From positions 5,532,001-5,596,000 of the forward strand of contig NZ_LN831790.1 in NCBI RefSeq assembly GCF_001013905.1: a stretch of DNA of 64,000 nucleotides. The letters are read 5' to 3'. Source of the stretch: Streptomyces leeuwenhoekii. Lineage in GTDB: Bacteria; Actinomycetota; Actinomycetes; Streptomycetales; Streptomycetaceae. Numbering within the stretch: position 1 is the stretch's first letter; every line of letters begins with the position of its first letter. This document shows positions 8,262-16,943 of the stretch, in pieces. The position numbers and the translations under genes were made by a program. The notes beneath the pieces are model-generated. The model did no database searches. It was given only the letters and a program-made list of their open reading frames with translations, and was not told the origin of the DNA.

Positions 8262-9545
8262 GTGGACAACGTCAAGTTCCTGCCCGGGCCCGCTATACCC
8301 GCCTCCGGCGCCGCCGTCTGGCCGCTGCCGGACGCCGAGCGGTGGCGCGCGGCACGCCTCCCGGCCGTCTTCGCGCCGGTGCCCGCCTGCTGGACGCTGC
8401 TGCCCCTGGTGCTGGCCGTGTCGGTCCTGCTGGCCTGGGCGCAGCCGGCACAGACCCCGTCCGGCACCGTGTGGGACGGCTACGCCGGTACGGTCCTGCT
8501 GTTCTGCCTGCCGTGGTGGTACCGCTTCCTGCCCGGCGCGGCAGCGGTCGCCGCGCCGCTGACCTGCCTCCAGGCGGTGGTCGACCTGGCCGTCCTCCCG
8601 CCCGGTGACACGCCGGCCCGGGTGGGTGACGGGGCGGTCATCGCCCTGAGCGCCTACGTCTTCGCGGGATCGGTCCTCCGGCTGCGGTGCCGCCGCAGGC
8701 AGCGGGAGATCGCCCTGGCGGTCGCGGGCGGGACCCGCGCGGAGCTGCCGCCCCCGCTCCCGGCCCCCCACCGCCGCCGCGGCCTGCGCCGCATCCTCGC
8801 CGGTTCCGCGCTCTGCCTGGGCGCCGCCGCCCTCCTCGCCTGGGGTCTGGCCGCAGATCTCGCGGCCGGTGACGGCTCGCACCCCTACGACGCCTTCGGG
8901 CAGCAGTTCTTCGCGCTCGTGCTGCTCGTCCCCGGCAGCACCCTGCTGGGGCGGGGCGCCACCGCCCGCCGCGCCGCCCGGAGCCTGCACCGGGGCCCGC
9001 AGCCGGTGCTGAGGATCGGGCTGCGGGACAGCGGGCCGGTCTCCAGCGGCCGGCGCTGGCTGCTCCCGGACGCCACGACCACGACCGCCCGCCCGCTGAT
9101 CGCCTTCCGCCACCGCTACGAGGACGTGGTGTTCGAGGCCAGGACCCTGCTCGGGGGCGCGGAGGAGCGGCTGCGCGTCGAGCACCACGACATCAACCCG
9201 TACGTGGAGCCTTTCGAGGCCCTGCTCTTCGGGGTGCCCGCCGAGGGGGCCGAAGTGGTGCTCGAATGGGCCGCGTTCGGCCCCACCGGGTCCACCCTGG
9301 TGTCCGAGGTCACGGCGGTCGTCCTGCGGCAGCCCGCGCGCGAGGGTTACCTGGGGACCTGGGAGCCGGCCGGGACCTCCTACCGCCTGGCGGAACGCGC
9401 CGAGGAGGCCCGGCGCCGCAAGGAGCGGAGCCCGGCCGGTTCGTCCAGGACGTCGGGTTCGTCGAGCGGCGGGGGCTGCGGGTCGGGAAGCAGCTGCGGA
9501 TCGAGCTGTTCGAGCTGCGGGGGCGGCTGCGGCGGCGGAGACTGA
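8262..9545 (+). CDS. Membrane protein with Cys/Gly/Ser-rich C-terminal tail
   Basis: A 427-residue protein from GTG 8262. Hydrophobic segments are visible at about residues 42-60, 76-95, 97-112, 122-138, 180-200 and 213-228, so the first half is a multi-pass membrane region. Residues 230-380 look soluble and beta-rich. The last 35 residues are almost only Ser, Gly and Cys, with five cysteines spaced 3-6 residues apart (GGGCGSG, SSCGSSCSSCGGGC). Cys/Gly tails occur in some actinobacterial membrane families such as TIGR04222, but this protein is not clearly one of them. The tail could bind metal or form disulfides or lipidated sites; none of this is shown. It stands 187 bases from uppS and converges on zur. 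Confidence 0.75.
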   Translation: MDNVKFLPGPAIPASGAAVWPLPDAERWRAARLPAVFAPVPACWTLLPLVLAVSVLLAWAQPAQTPSGTVWDGYAGTVLLFCLPWWYRFLPGAAAVAAPLTCLQAVVDLAVLPPGDTPARVGDGAVIALSAYVFAGSVLRLRCRRRQREIALAVAGGTRAELPPPLPAPHRRRGLRRILAGSALCLGAAALLAWGLAADLAAGDGSHPYDAFGQQFFALVLLVPGSTLLGRGATARRAARSLHRGPQPVLRIGLRDSGPVSSGRRWLLPDATTTTARPLIAFRHRYEDVVFEARTLLGGAEERLRVEHHDINPYVEPFEALLFGVPAEGAEVVLEWAAFGPTGSTLVSEVTAVVLRQPAREGYLGTWEPAGTSYRLAERAEEARRRKERSPAGSSRTSGSSSGGGCGSGSSCGSSCSSCGGGCGGGD

Positions 9546-9602
9546 CCCGCACCCGGAGGCGGCGCCACGGGCCCGCGCCCGTAGCAGCGCCGGACCAGTG
9601 CG

Positions 9603-9772
9603 AGCCACGGCGGGGATCGGGCCCGCGCCCGTCACGGCAGGGGGCCGGGCCCGCGCCCGTCACGGCAGGGGGCCGGGTCCGTGCCCCCGTCACGGCAGGG
9701 GGCCGGGGCCGGGCCCGTCACGGCGGGGGGCGGGTCCGTGCCCGTCACGGCAGGGGGCCGGGTCCGCGCCAG
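9603..9772. repeat. 27-30-bp tandem repeat between convergent genes
   Basis: GTCACGGC(A/G)GGGGG recurs at 9631, 9659, 9689, 9717 and 9744, each unit followed by CCGGG(C/T)CCG. A degenerate copy starts near 9603. Spacing is 28, 30, 28 and 27 bases. It fills the 258-base gap between the membrane protein gene and the zur stop. Confidence 0.85.
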
Positions 9773-9803
9773 CCAGGGAGGCGGCCGGGGCCGTGCCCGT
9801 CGC

Positions 9804-10223
9804 TCAGGCGCCGGTGGTGGCCGCGCACTCCGCGCAGGTGCCGAAGATCTCCACCGTGTGCGCCACGTTGACGTAACCGTGCTCGGCGGCGATGGCCTCG
9901 GCCCACTTCTCCACGGCCGGGCCCTCGACCTCGACCGCCTTGCCGCAGGAGCGGCACACCAGATGGTGGTGGTGGTCGTCACTGGAGCAGCGGCGGTAGA
10001 CCGACTCGCCGTCGGCGGTGCGCAGCACGTCGACCTCGCCGGCGTCGGCGAGGGACTGGAGGGTGCGGTAGACCGTGGTGAGCCCGACCGAGTCGCCCTT
10101 GTGCTTGAGCATGTCGTGGAGCTCCTGCGCGCTGCGGAACTCGTCGACCTCGGCGAGCGCCGCCGCCACGGCGGCACGCTGCCGGGTGGCGCGGCCCTTC
10201 ACGGGCGGTCCAGCAGTCGTCAC
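9804..10223 (-). CDS. zur: Zinc uptake regulator Zur (Fur family)
   Basis: A 139-residue Fur-family repressor that binds DNA when zinc is loaded and shuts off zinc uptake genes. It has the winged helix (RSAQELHDMLKHKGDSVGLTTVYRTLQSL), the DDHHHHLVCRSCGK metal segment and a C-terminal CAEC pair; the two CxxC motifs hold the structural zinc. The start is GTG 10223 with GAGGAGG 8-14 bases upstream; the open frame continues to 10259, but that extension lacks family similarity. It is the last gene of the znuA-znuC-znuB-zur block, 60 bases after znuB, so it is probably in part transcribed with its own targets. Residue pattern and context separate it from Fur and Nur. Confidence 0.95.
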   Translation of the reverse strand: MTTAGPPVKGRATRQRAAVAAALAEVDEFRSAQELHDMLKHKGDSVGLTTVYRTLQSLADAGEVDVLRTADGESVYRRCSSDDHHHHLVCRSCGKAVEVEGPAVEKWAEAIAAEHGYVNVAHTVEIFGTCAECAATTGA

Positions 10224-10283
10224 CGGTTGCCTCCTCACGTCTGCTCCTTGCCGGGCCATTGTGCCAGCCCGGACCGACAGCGG

Positions 10284-11186
10284 TCAGACGCCGATGCCGT
10301 CGCCGGCCCCCCGGCTGGCCGGAATCGCGCACTCCACCGGGTCACCGGAGGGCTGCGCGGCGGCCGCCGCCCGCGCGCGCCGCCGGGCCAGCGGTGCCGC
10401 CAGCGCCGTCAGCACGATGAACGCGCCGATGGTCAGGAGCACGATCGTCGCGCCGGGCGGCACGTCCTGGTAGTACGACGTGACGGTGCCGCCGAGGGTC
10501 ACGGCCACGCCGACCGCGACGGCGATGGAGAAGGTCGCGGCGAAGCTGCGGCTGAGCTGCTGGGCCGCCGCCACGGGGACGACCATCAGGGCCGACACCA
10601 GCAGCAGGCCCACCACGCGCATGGCGACGGTGACCGTGACCGCGGCCGTGATCGCCGTCAGCAGGTTCAGCGCGCGCACCGGCAGTCCGGTGACCCGCGC
10701 GAACTCCTCGTCCTGGCTGACCGCGAAGAGCTGGCGGCGCAGGCCCACGGTGACCAGGACCACGAAGGCGGCCAGGGCGCAGATCGCCGTCACATCGGAC
10801 TCGGAGACCGTCGACAGCGAGCCGAACAGGTACGAGGTGAGGTTCGCGTTCGACCCGGTCGGGGCGAGGTTGATGAACATCACGCCGCCGGCCATACCGC
10901 CGTAGAAGAGCATGGCGAGGGCGATGTCGCCGCGGGTCTTGCCGTACCAGCGGATCAGTTCCATCAGGACCGCGCCCAGCACGGAGACCAGGGTCGCCAT
11001 CCACACCGGGGACCAGGAGAGCAGGAAGCCGAGGCCGACACCGGTCATCGCCACGTGGCCGATGCCGTCGCCCATCAGGGCCTGGCGGCGCTGCACGAGG
11101 TAGATGCCGACGGCGGGGGCGGTGATGCCGACCAGGACGGCCGCGATCAGCGCCCGCTGCATGAAGGCGTAGTTCAGGATTTCCAT
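10284..11186 (-). CDS. znuB: Zinc ABC transporter permease ZnuB
   Basis: A 300-residue ABC-3 type integral membrane permease with about eight or nine hydrophobic segments. It includes the family motif RRQALMGDGIGHVAMTG near residue 35 and GLLLVSALMVVPVAAA in the C-terminal half. It forms the channel for Zn(II) delivered by the ZnuA lipoprotein and is driven by ZnuC. Its ATG lies 11 bases after the znuC stop, so it is translationally close-coupled. The tail is rich in Arg/Ala, ending PASRGAGDGIGV. Confidence 0.95.
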   Translation of the reverse strand: MEILNYAFMQRALIAAVLVGITAPAVGIYLVQRRQALMGDGIGHVAMTGVGLGFLLSWSPVWMATLVSVLGAVLMELIRWYGKTRGDIALAMLFYGGMAGGVMFINLAPTGSNANLTSYLFGSLSTVSESDVTAICALAAFVVLVTVGLRRQLFAVSQDEEFARVTGLPVRALNLLTAITAAVTVTVAMRVVGLLLVSALMVVPVAAAQQLSRSFAATFSIAVAVGVAVTLGGTVTSYYQDVPPGATIVLLTIGAFIVLTALAAPLARRRARAAAAAQPSGDPVECAIPASRGAGDGIGV

Positions 11187-11197
11187 GGTGGGGCTTC

Positions 11198-11974
11198 TCA
11201 GCTCAGCAGTCCGGTGCGGACCGGTTCGGCGCCCGCCGGTGCGTGCGGGTGGACGTGGTCGTGGCCGGGCAGCGCGTGCTGGCCGACCGCCTTCGGGGGC
11301 GGGCCGTCGTGCAGCACGCAGCCGTCGCGCAGGACGACCGCCCGGTCGATCAGCGGCTCCAGCGGGCCCAGCTCGTGCAGGACCAGCAGGACGGTGGCGC
11401 CCTGCGACACCTGCTCGCGCAGCGTCGCCGCCAGCACCTCCTGGCTGGCCAGGTCGACGCCGGCCATCGGCTCGTCCATGATCAGCAGCTCGGGGCCGGC
11501 GGCGAGCGCGCGGGCGATGAGCACGCGCTGGTGCTGGCCGCCGGACAGGGCGTTGACCGAGTCCTTGGCCCGGTCGGTCATGCCGACCAGGTCCAGGGCG
11601 CGGTGGACGGCCTCGCGGTCGGCCTTGCGGAAGACCCCGAAGCGGGAGCGGGACAGCCGCCCGGAGGAGACCACCTCCGTCACCGTCGCGGGCACGCCGC
11701 CCGCGGCCGTGGTGCGCTGCGGGACGTATCCCACGCGCGCCCAGTCGCGGAAGCGGCGCCGCTCCGTGCCGAACAGCTCGATCCGCCCGGCGCTGACGGG
11801 CACCTGGCCGATGATGCTGCGCACGGCGGTCGACTTGCCCGAGCCGTTCGCGCCGAGCAGCGCGACGACCTCGCCGCGGCGCACGGTGAGGTCGATGCCG
11901 CGCAGGACCGGGCGCGAACCCAGCTCGGCTCGGACGCCGCGCAGGGATATGACGGGCTCTGTGGGCTCGCTCAT
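11198..11974 (-). CDS. znuC: Zinc ABC transporter ATP-binding protein ZnuC
   Basis: A 258-residue ABC ATPase that powers zinc uptake with ZnuB. Walker A is GANGSGKST, the signature is LSGGQHQR and Walker B is LLIMDEP, followed by a switch histidine in LVLHELG. The C-terminus is His-rich (HALPGHDHVHPHAP), a likely zinc-binding tail. ATG 11974 follows GGAGGG about 6 bases upstream; the frame is open much further upstream but overlaps znuA. It starts 20 bases after the znuA stop. Confidence 0.96.
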   Translation of the reverse strand: MSEPTEPVISLRGVRAELGSRPVLRGIDLTVRRGEVVALLGANGSGKSTAVRSIIGQVPVSAGRIELFGTERRRFRDWARVGYVPQRTTAAGGVPATVTEVVSSGRLSRSRFGVFRKADREAVHRALDLVGMTDRAKDSVNALSGGQHQRVLIARALAAGPELLIMDEPMAGVDLASQEVLAATLREQVSQGATVLLVLHELGPLEPLIDRAVVLRDGCVLHDGPPPKAVGQHALPGHDHVHPHAPAGAEPVRTGLLS

Positions 11975-11994
11975 GCCGCCCTCCGATGGGTCGA

Positions 11995-13032
11995 TCACTT
12001 GGCTCCCAGGGCCTGCTGGAGGGCCTTGAGGTTGGCTTCCATGACCTGGAAGTAGTCGTCGCCGCGGGACTTGTCGGTGATGCCCTCGATCGGGTCGAGG
12101 ACGTCCGTCTTCAGCCGCGCGTCCTTGGCGAGGGTCTTCGCGGTCTTGTCGCTGACGAGGGTCTCGTAGAAGACGGTCGAGACGCCGTCGGCCTTCGCCA
12201 TTGTCGCAAGGTCCTTCACACGGGCGGCGCTGGGCTCGGACTCGGGGTCGAGGCCGCTGATGGCCTCCTCGGTCAGGCCGTAGCGCTCGGCGAGGTAGCC
12301 GAAGGCGGCGTGGGTGGTGATGAAGACCTTGGTGTCGGTGCTCTTCAGCCCGGTCTCGAACTTCGTGTTCAGCTCGCCGAGCCGCTTCACCAGGGCCTCG
12401 GTGTTCTTCTTGTAGTCGGCGGCGTGGTCCGGGTCGGCCTTCTCGAAGGCCTTGCCGACCCCCTCGGCGACCTCGGCGTACTTCACCGGGTCCAGCCAGA
12501 TGTGGGGGTCCTTGCCGCCCTCGCCCTCGTGGCTGTGGCCGTGCTCGTCGGCGTGCTCGTCGGCGTGCTCGTCGGCGTGTTCCCCGGCGTGCTCGTCGGA
12601 GTGTTCCCCGGCATGCTCGTCGGCGTGCTCGCCGACCTCGGTGCCGTGCTCCTCCAGCGAGGTGAGCGAGGCGGCGTCGATCTTCGTCTTGATCCCGGAC
12701 TGGGTGATCGCCTCGTCGACGGAGGGCTGGAGGCCCTTGAGGTAGAGCGCCGCGTCGGACTCCTGGAGCTGCGCGGTCTGCTTGGCGCTGATCTCCAGGT
12801 CGTGCGGCTCCTGGCCGGGCTCGGTGAGGCTGGTGACCTTCACGTGGTCGCCGCCGATCTGCTCGGCGAGGAAGGCCATGGGGTAGAACGACGCGACGAC
12901 GTCGAACTTGTCCGTGTTGCCCGCTGCCGCGGTGTCGGAGGAGCAGGCGGTCAGGGTGGCGAGGCCGAGCGCGGCGGTCGCCGCGAGCGCGATCCCCGGT
13001 ATCCCGGATATGCGGTGTCGTCGTACGTTCAT
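11995..13032 (-). CDS. znuA: Zinc-binding lipoprotein ZnuA
   Basis: A 345-residue periplasmic-type (here membrane-anchored) receptor that captures Zn(II) for ZnuBC. The signal peptide ends in the lipobox LTAC at residues 30-33. The family pattern is present: VVASFYPMAFLAEQIGG, DPHIWLDP with the first ligand histidine, and TTHAAFGYLAERYG with another. Residues about 135-170 are a mobile metal-collecting loop with nine or ten EHA/DEH-type repeats ending HGHSHEGEG. The DNA here is a 12-base tandem repeat (about 12541-12632). Start choice: ATG 13032, with in-frame ATGs at 13041 and 13047. The promoter read is a TTGACA at 13069-13064 with the -10 inside a Zur-box-like dyad, so a nearly leaderless message starting at 13032 fits. 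Confidence 0.95.
   Translation of the reverse strand: MNVRRHRISGIPGIALAATAALGLATLTACSSDTAAAGNTDKFDVVASFYPMAFLAEQIGGDHVKVTSLTEPGQEPHDLEISAKQTAQLQESDAALYLKGLQPSVDEAITQSGIKTKIDAASLTSLEEHGTEVGEHADEHAGEHSDEHAGEHADEHADEHADEHGHSHEGEGGKDPHIWLDPVKYAEVAEGVGKAFEKADPDHAADYKKNTEALVKRLGELNTKFETGLKSTDTKVFITTHAAFGYLAERYGLTEEAISGLDPESEPSAARVKDLATMAKADGVSTVFYETLVSDKTAKTLAKDARLKTDVLDPIEGITDKSRGDDYFQVMEANLKALQQALGAK
12541..12632. repeat. 12-bp coding tandem repeat in znuA
   Basis: Repeats of CGTGCTCGTCGG and variants with TTCCCC encode alternating (D/G/S)EHA units of the His/Glu-rich zinc loop. Copy number may vary between strains. Confidence 0.8.
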
Positions 13033-13046
13033 GACACTCATTTTCA
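13032..13046. promoter_or_regulatory. Zur-box-like dyad at the znuA promoter
   Basis: On the minus strand the sequence is TGAAAAT-G-AGTGTCA, a 7-1-7 imperfect palindrome. It matches the Streptomyces Zur consensus (TGAAAATGATTTTCA type) in the left half and in the outer TCA. It overlaps the predicted -10 and start region of znuA; TTGACA at 13069-13064 would be the -35. Placement fits zinc-dependent repression. Confidence 0.75.
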
Positions 13047-13182
13047 TCAAATATGGAAACGGTTGTCAACAAACGTCCCTCAGGGCCCCCGGGCGGCCCG
13101 GAGGGGGCCCGGAGCTGCGTCCCTTACCCGGCACCGATTTGATTGAGGGGGAGTGCCCGCCGGTACCCTGAGGCATTCGCTC

Positions 13183-13199
13183 TGAAGCGTCTCGCTTCA
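13183..13199. promoter_or_regulatory. Perfect inverted repeat upstream of glyS
   Basis: TGAAGCG-TCT-CGCTTCA, a perfect 7-3-7 dyad 30 bases before the glyS start and about 14 bases after a TACCCT -10 candidate (13164-13169). It is probably in the 5' untranslated region. It could be an operator or an RNA hairpin near the start codon. Confidence 0.6.
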
Positions 13200-13228
13200 A
13201 CGCCCGTCGTCGTAATGAAGAGAGCACC

Positions 13229-14611
<1,383 letters not shown>

Positions 14612-14653
14612 GACGCTTCCGCCGGGGGCGCGCCCCCGGCTGCCGCCCCGCCT

Positions 14654-14701
14654 CGAACGCCGGGCGGGCCGACCACCACGGGTCGGCCCGCCCGGCGTTC
14701 G
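14654..14701 (+). terminator. Strong hairpin terminator after glyS
   Basis: A perfect 21-bp stem, 14654-14674 with 14681-14701, loop ACCACG. No U-run. It lies 42 bases after the glyS stop. Confidence 0.85.
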
Positions 14702-14787
14702 GCGTCCACGGGCCTGCTCACGCCGCCCGCCCGGAAGGCACGGCTTCCGGGCGACACTCCCTCCGCACCGACAGCAGGGGCCGCCGG

Positions 14788-15336
14788 ATGACCGACGAGA
14801 ATCGAGGAGCCCGCCTGCGCGCGGCGGTGGCCGCGCTGCGGCGGGCGCAGGCGCGGAGCCCGGATCTGTACCGGTACCTGCTCGGTGGCGCGATCGATGA
14901 CGAGACCGCGGCCGCCGCGGAGGCCGACGGGGTGCCTCGGCAGTTCCTGGCCTTCTGCCGGGTACTGGACGGCGCGGACTGCGGTCCGTCCGTGCAGCTC
15001 TTCGGCTTGGAGGAAGCCGAAGAGCACCAGTACTACTGCGAGCCGGTGGACGGGTCCCCGCTGCCGCTGTCCCCGGAGAAGCTGTTCTGCGTCGGGATGA
15101 TCCATGGGACGCCGGTCTTCCTCGACCGCACGGGCGGCGGCGTCCTCGGCATTCCTGAGGAGCACCGGGAGTGGTTCGAGGCGGAGCGCTTCGAGCACCT
15201 GGCGCAGGGGCTGGACACCTTCTTCCTGGAGCGGCTGGCCACTCCCGAGTACGCACGGCTGGCACTGGTCGATGATGAGCTGGTGGCGCACGACGACTGG
15301 CTGAAGCTGCTGGGGCGGGCCGGTCTCGCCGACTGA
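14788..15336 (+). CDS. SMI1/KNR4-like hypothetical protein
   Basis: A 182-residue cytoplasmic protein. The pattern FLAFCRVLDGADCGPSVQLFGLEEAEE, then IHGTPVFLDRTGGGVLGI, and a closing segment with hydrophobic and Trp residues, resembles the SMI1/KNR4 (SUKH) fold. In bacteria this fold often serves as an immunity protein against secreted toxins. Similarity is by pattern only. No toxin gene lies beside it: the neighbours are glyS and a convergent MFS gene. AGGGG at 14776-14780 supports ATG 14788. A stand-alone immunity or housekeeping role cannot be decided. Confidence 0.6.
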   Translation: MTDENRGARLRAAVAALRRAQARSPDLYRYLLGGAIDDETAAAAEADGVPRQFLAFCRVLDGADCGPSVQLFGLEEAEEHQYYCEPVDGSPLPLSPEKLFCVGMIHGTPVFLDRTGGGVLGIPEEHREWFEAERFEHLAQGLDTFFLERLATPEYARLALVDDELVAHDDWLKLLGRAGLAD

Positions 15337-15408
15337 GCCGCCGACGCGGCGGACGAGGACGCGGGTTCCCGTACCGTTCCGGCCGGTGGCGTGGTGCGCG
15401 TCCGGTGT

Positions 15409-16848
15409 TCAGGACACCGTGCGGGGCAGGCGCAGGCTGAGGAGGAAGGTCAGGGTCACCGCGGCGAGTTGGGTGGCGAGGGCCGTCAGGAGGGCGTCGC
15501 GCATGCCGAGGCCGGGGGTCAGGGAGAGGAACAGGCTGCCGAGGGTGGCCACGCCCAGGGCCAGGGACGCCTGCTGGACGGTGGTCATGACGCCGCCGCC
15601 GACGCCCGCGCGGGCGGGCGGCACCTCCGACAGGACGACCCGGAAGACCACCGGGAGCTGGAGCGCCTGGCCGGCGCCCGCGAGCGCCCCGCCCGGCAGC
15701 AGCGCGACGACGCCGAGGTCCGGCCAGGAACGCCAGGCGGCCAGGGCGATGAGGACCAGGCCCGACCCCTGGAGCACCGCGCCCGCCGGCACCACGCGGG
15801 TCCCGTACCGGGCGACCAGCCGGGGGCCCGCCAGGGAGAAGGCGAAGAACACCACCGCCAGCGGGGCCAGCGCCAGCCCCGCGGCGACCGGGCCGAGGCC
15901 CGCGCCCCGCTGCAACGCCACCGCGATCACGAACATGAACCCGCTGAAGCCGGCCGAGAACGGCACGATCAGCAGCAGGCCGCGCCGGAAGGACGGCAAC
16001 GCGAACAGGCTGGGCGGCACCAGCGGCGTACGGCCCTTGCGGTCCGCCGCCCGCTCCACGGCGTAGAACGCCACCGCGATCGGGCAGAACGCGGCCAGGG
16101 ACAGCCACGTCCACAGCGGCCAGCCCGCCGCCCGGCCCTCGGTCAGCGGCACCAGCAGCGTCAGCAGCGCGGCGGCCAGCAGCACCGTGCCGGGGCCGTC
16201 GACCGGCTCCGGGCGCGGTGAGCGGGTCTCCGGCACCGCGCGGGCGGCGGCCACCAGGCCCACCAGCACCACCGGCACGTTCACCAGGAAGACGGAGCGC
16301 CAGCCGGTGCCCGCGAGGTCCGCGGCCACCAGTACGCCCCCCAGGATCTGCCCGGCCACCATCGCCAGGCCGGCCGTCGCCCCGTACAGGCCCATGGCCC
16401 TCGCGCGCCGGGGGCCGGACGTGGTCGCCTGGATGGTGGCGAGGACCTGCGGCAGCATCGCGGCGGACGACGCGCCCTGTGCGACGCGTGCCGCGACCAG
16501 CGTCCAGGCGTCGGGCGCCAGTCCGCACGCCAGCGAGGTCAGCCCGAAGGCCGCCATGCCGCCCAGGAAGAGCCGCCGCCGGCCGAACAGGTCGCCGAGC
16601 CGTCCGCCGAGGACGAGCAGGACGGCGTACGACACCCCGTACCCGGCGACCACGAGTTCCAGGACCGCCTCGCTCGCCGAGAGGGCGGTGCCGATGGCGG
16701 GCAGGGCGACATTGACGATGAAGAAGTCGACGAGGGGCAGGGCCGCGCCGAGCAGAACCGTGAACAGGCCGAGGCCGCCGAGGACCGGAGGCGCGGCCGG
16801 GCCGCCGGAGCGGACGCCGTGTGCAGTGATGGTTTCGGTCACGGACAC
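15409..16848 (-). CDS. MFS drug exporter (DHA2/EmrB type)
   Basis: A 479-residue proton-driven efflux protein with about 14 hydrophobic segments. It shows the MFS loop motif GGRLGDLFGRRRLFLGG between TM2 and TM3 and the antiporter-type segment in TM5 (GLAMVAGQILGGVLVA). The start is taken as GTG 16848 (VSVTETITAHG). A longer frame to 16914 crosses the promoter region. No ribosome-binding site is obvious. It is divergent from an XRE/MmyB regulator, with a dyad between the two at 16891-16911. The arrangement suggests control of the pump by the regulator. Substrate unknown. Confidence 0.88.
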   Translation of the reverse strand: MSVTETITAHGVRSGGPAAPPVLGGLGLFTVLLGAALPLVDFFIVNVALPAIGTALSASEAVLELVVAGYGVSYAVLLVLGGRLGDLFGRRRLFLGGMAAFGLTSLACGLAPDAWTLVAARVAQGASSAAMLPQVLATIQATTSGPRRARAMGLYGATAGLAMVAGQILGGVLVAADLAGTGWRSVFLVNVPVVLVGLVAAARAVPETRSPRPEPVDGPGTVLLAAALLTLLVPLTEGRAAGWPLWTWLSLAAFCPIAVAFYAVERAADRKGRTPLVPPSLFALPSFRRGLLLIVPFSAGFSGFMFVIAVALQRGAGLGPVAAGLALAPLAVVFFAFSLAGPRLVARYGTRVVPAGAVLQGSGLVLIALAAWRSWPDLGVVALLPGGALAGAGQALQLPVVFRVVLSEVPPARAGVGGGVMTTVQQASLALGVATLGSLFLSLTPGLGMRDALLTALATQLAAVTLTFLLSLRLPRTVS

Positions 16849-16890
16849 GAGGCTGCGGCGCCGCTCAGCGGGGTACCAGAGTGTCCTGAT

Positions 16891-16911
16891 CCTGGTAGCA
16901 GGAGTACCTGG
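16891..16911. promoter_or_regulatory. Dyad in the MFS/MmyB-regulator intergenic region
   Basis: CCTGGTA at 16891-16897 and TACCTGG at 16905-16911, separated by 7 bases, form an inverted repeat with one mismatch. GGTACCAGA at 16872-16880 is a related half site. Likely operator shared by the divergent genes. Confidence 0.5.
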
Positions 16912-16943
16912 CAACAGGCTGCGGGCGCGGGCAGGCTGGGGTC

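Noticed and set aside
9603..9772. CRISPR-like repetitive array
   Set aside because: Units are contiguous with no unique spacers, and no cas genes are nearby.
13047..13228. T-box riboswitch before glyS
   Set aside because: The gap is too short and lacks the T-box core and a specifier loop that I can see; only a 7-3-7 dyad is present.
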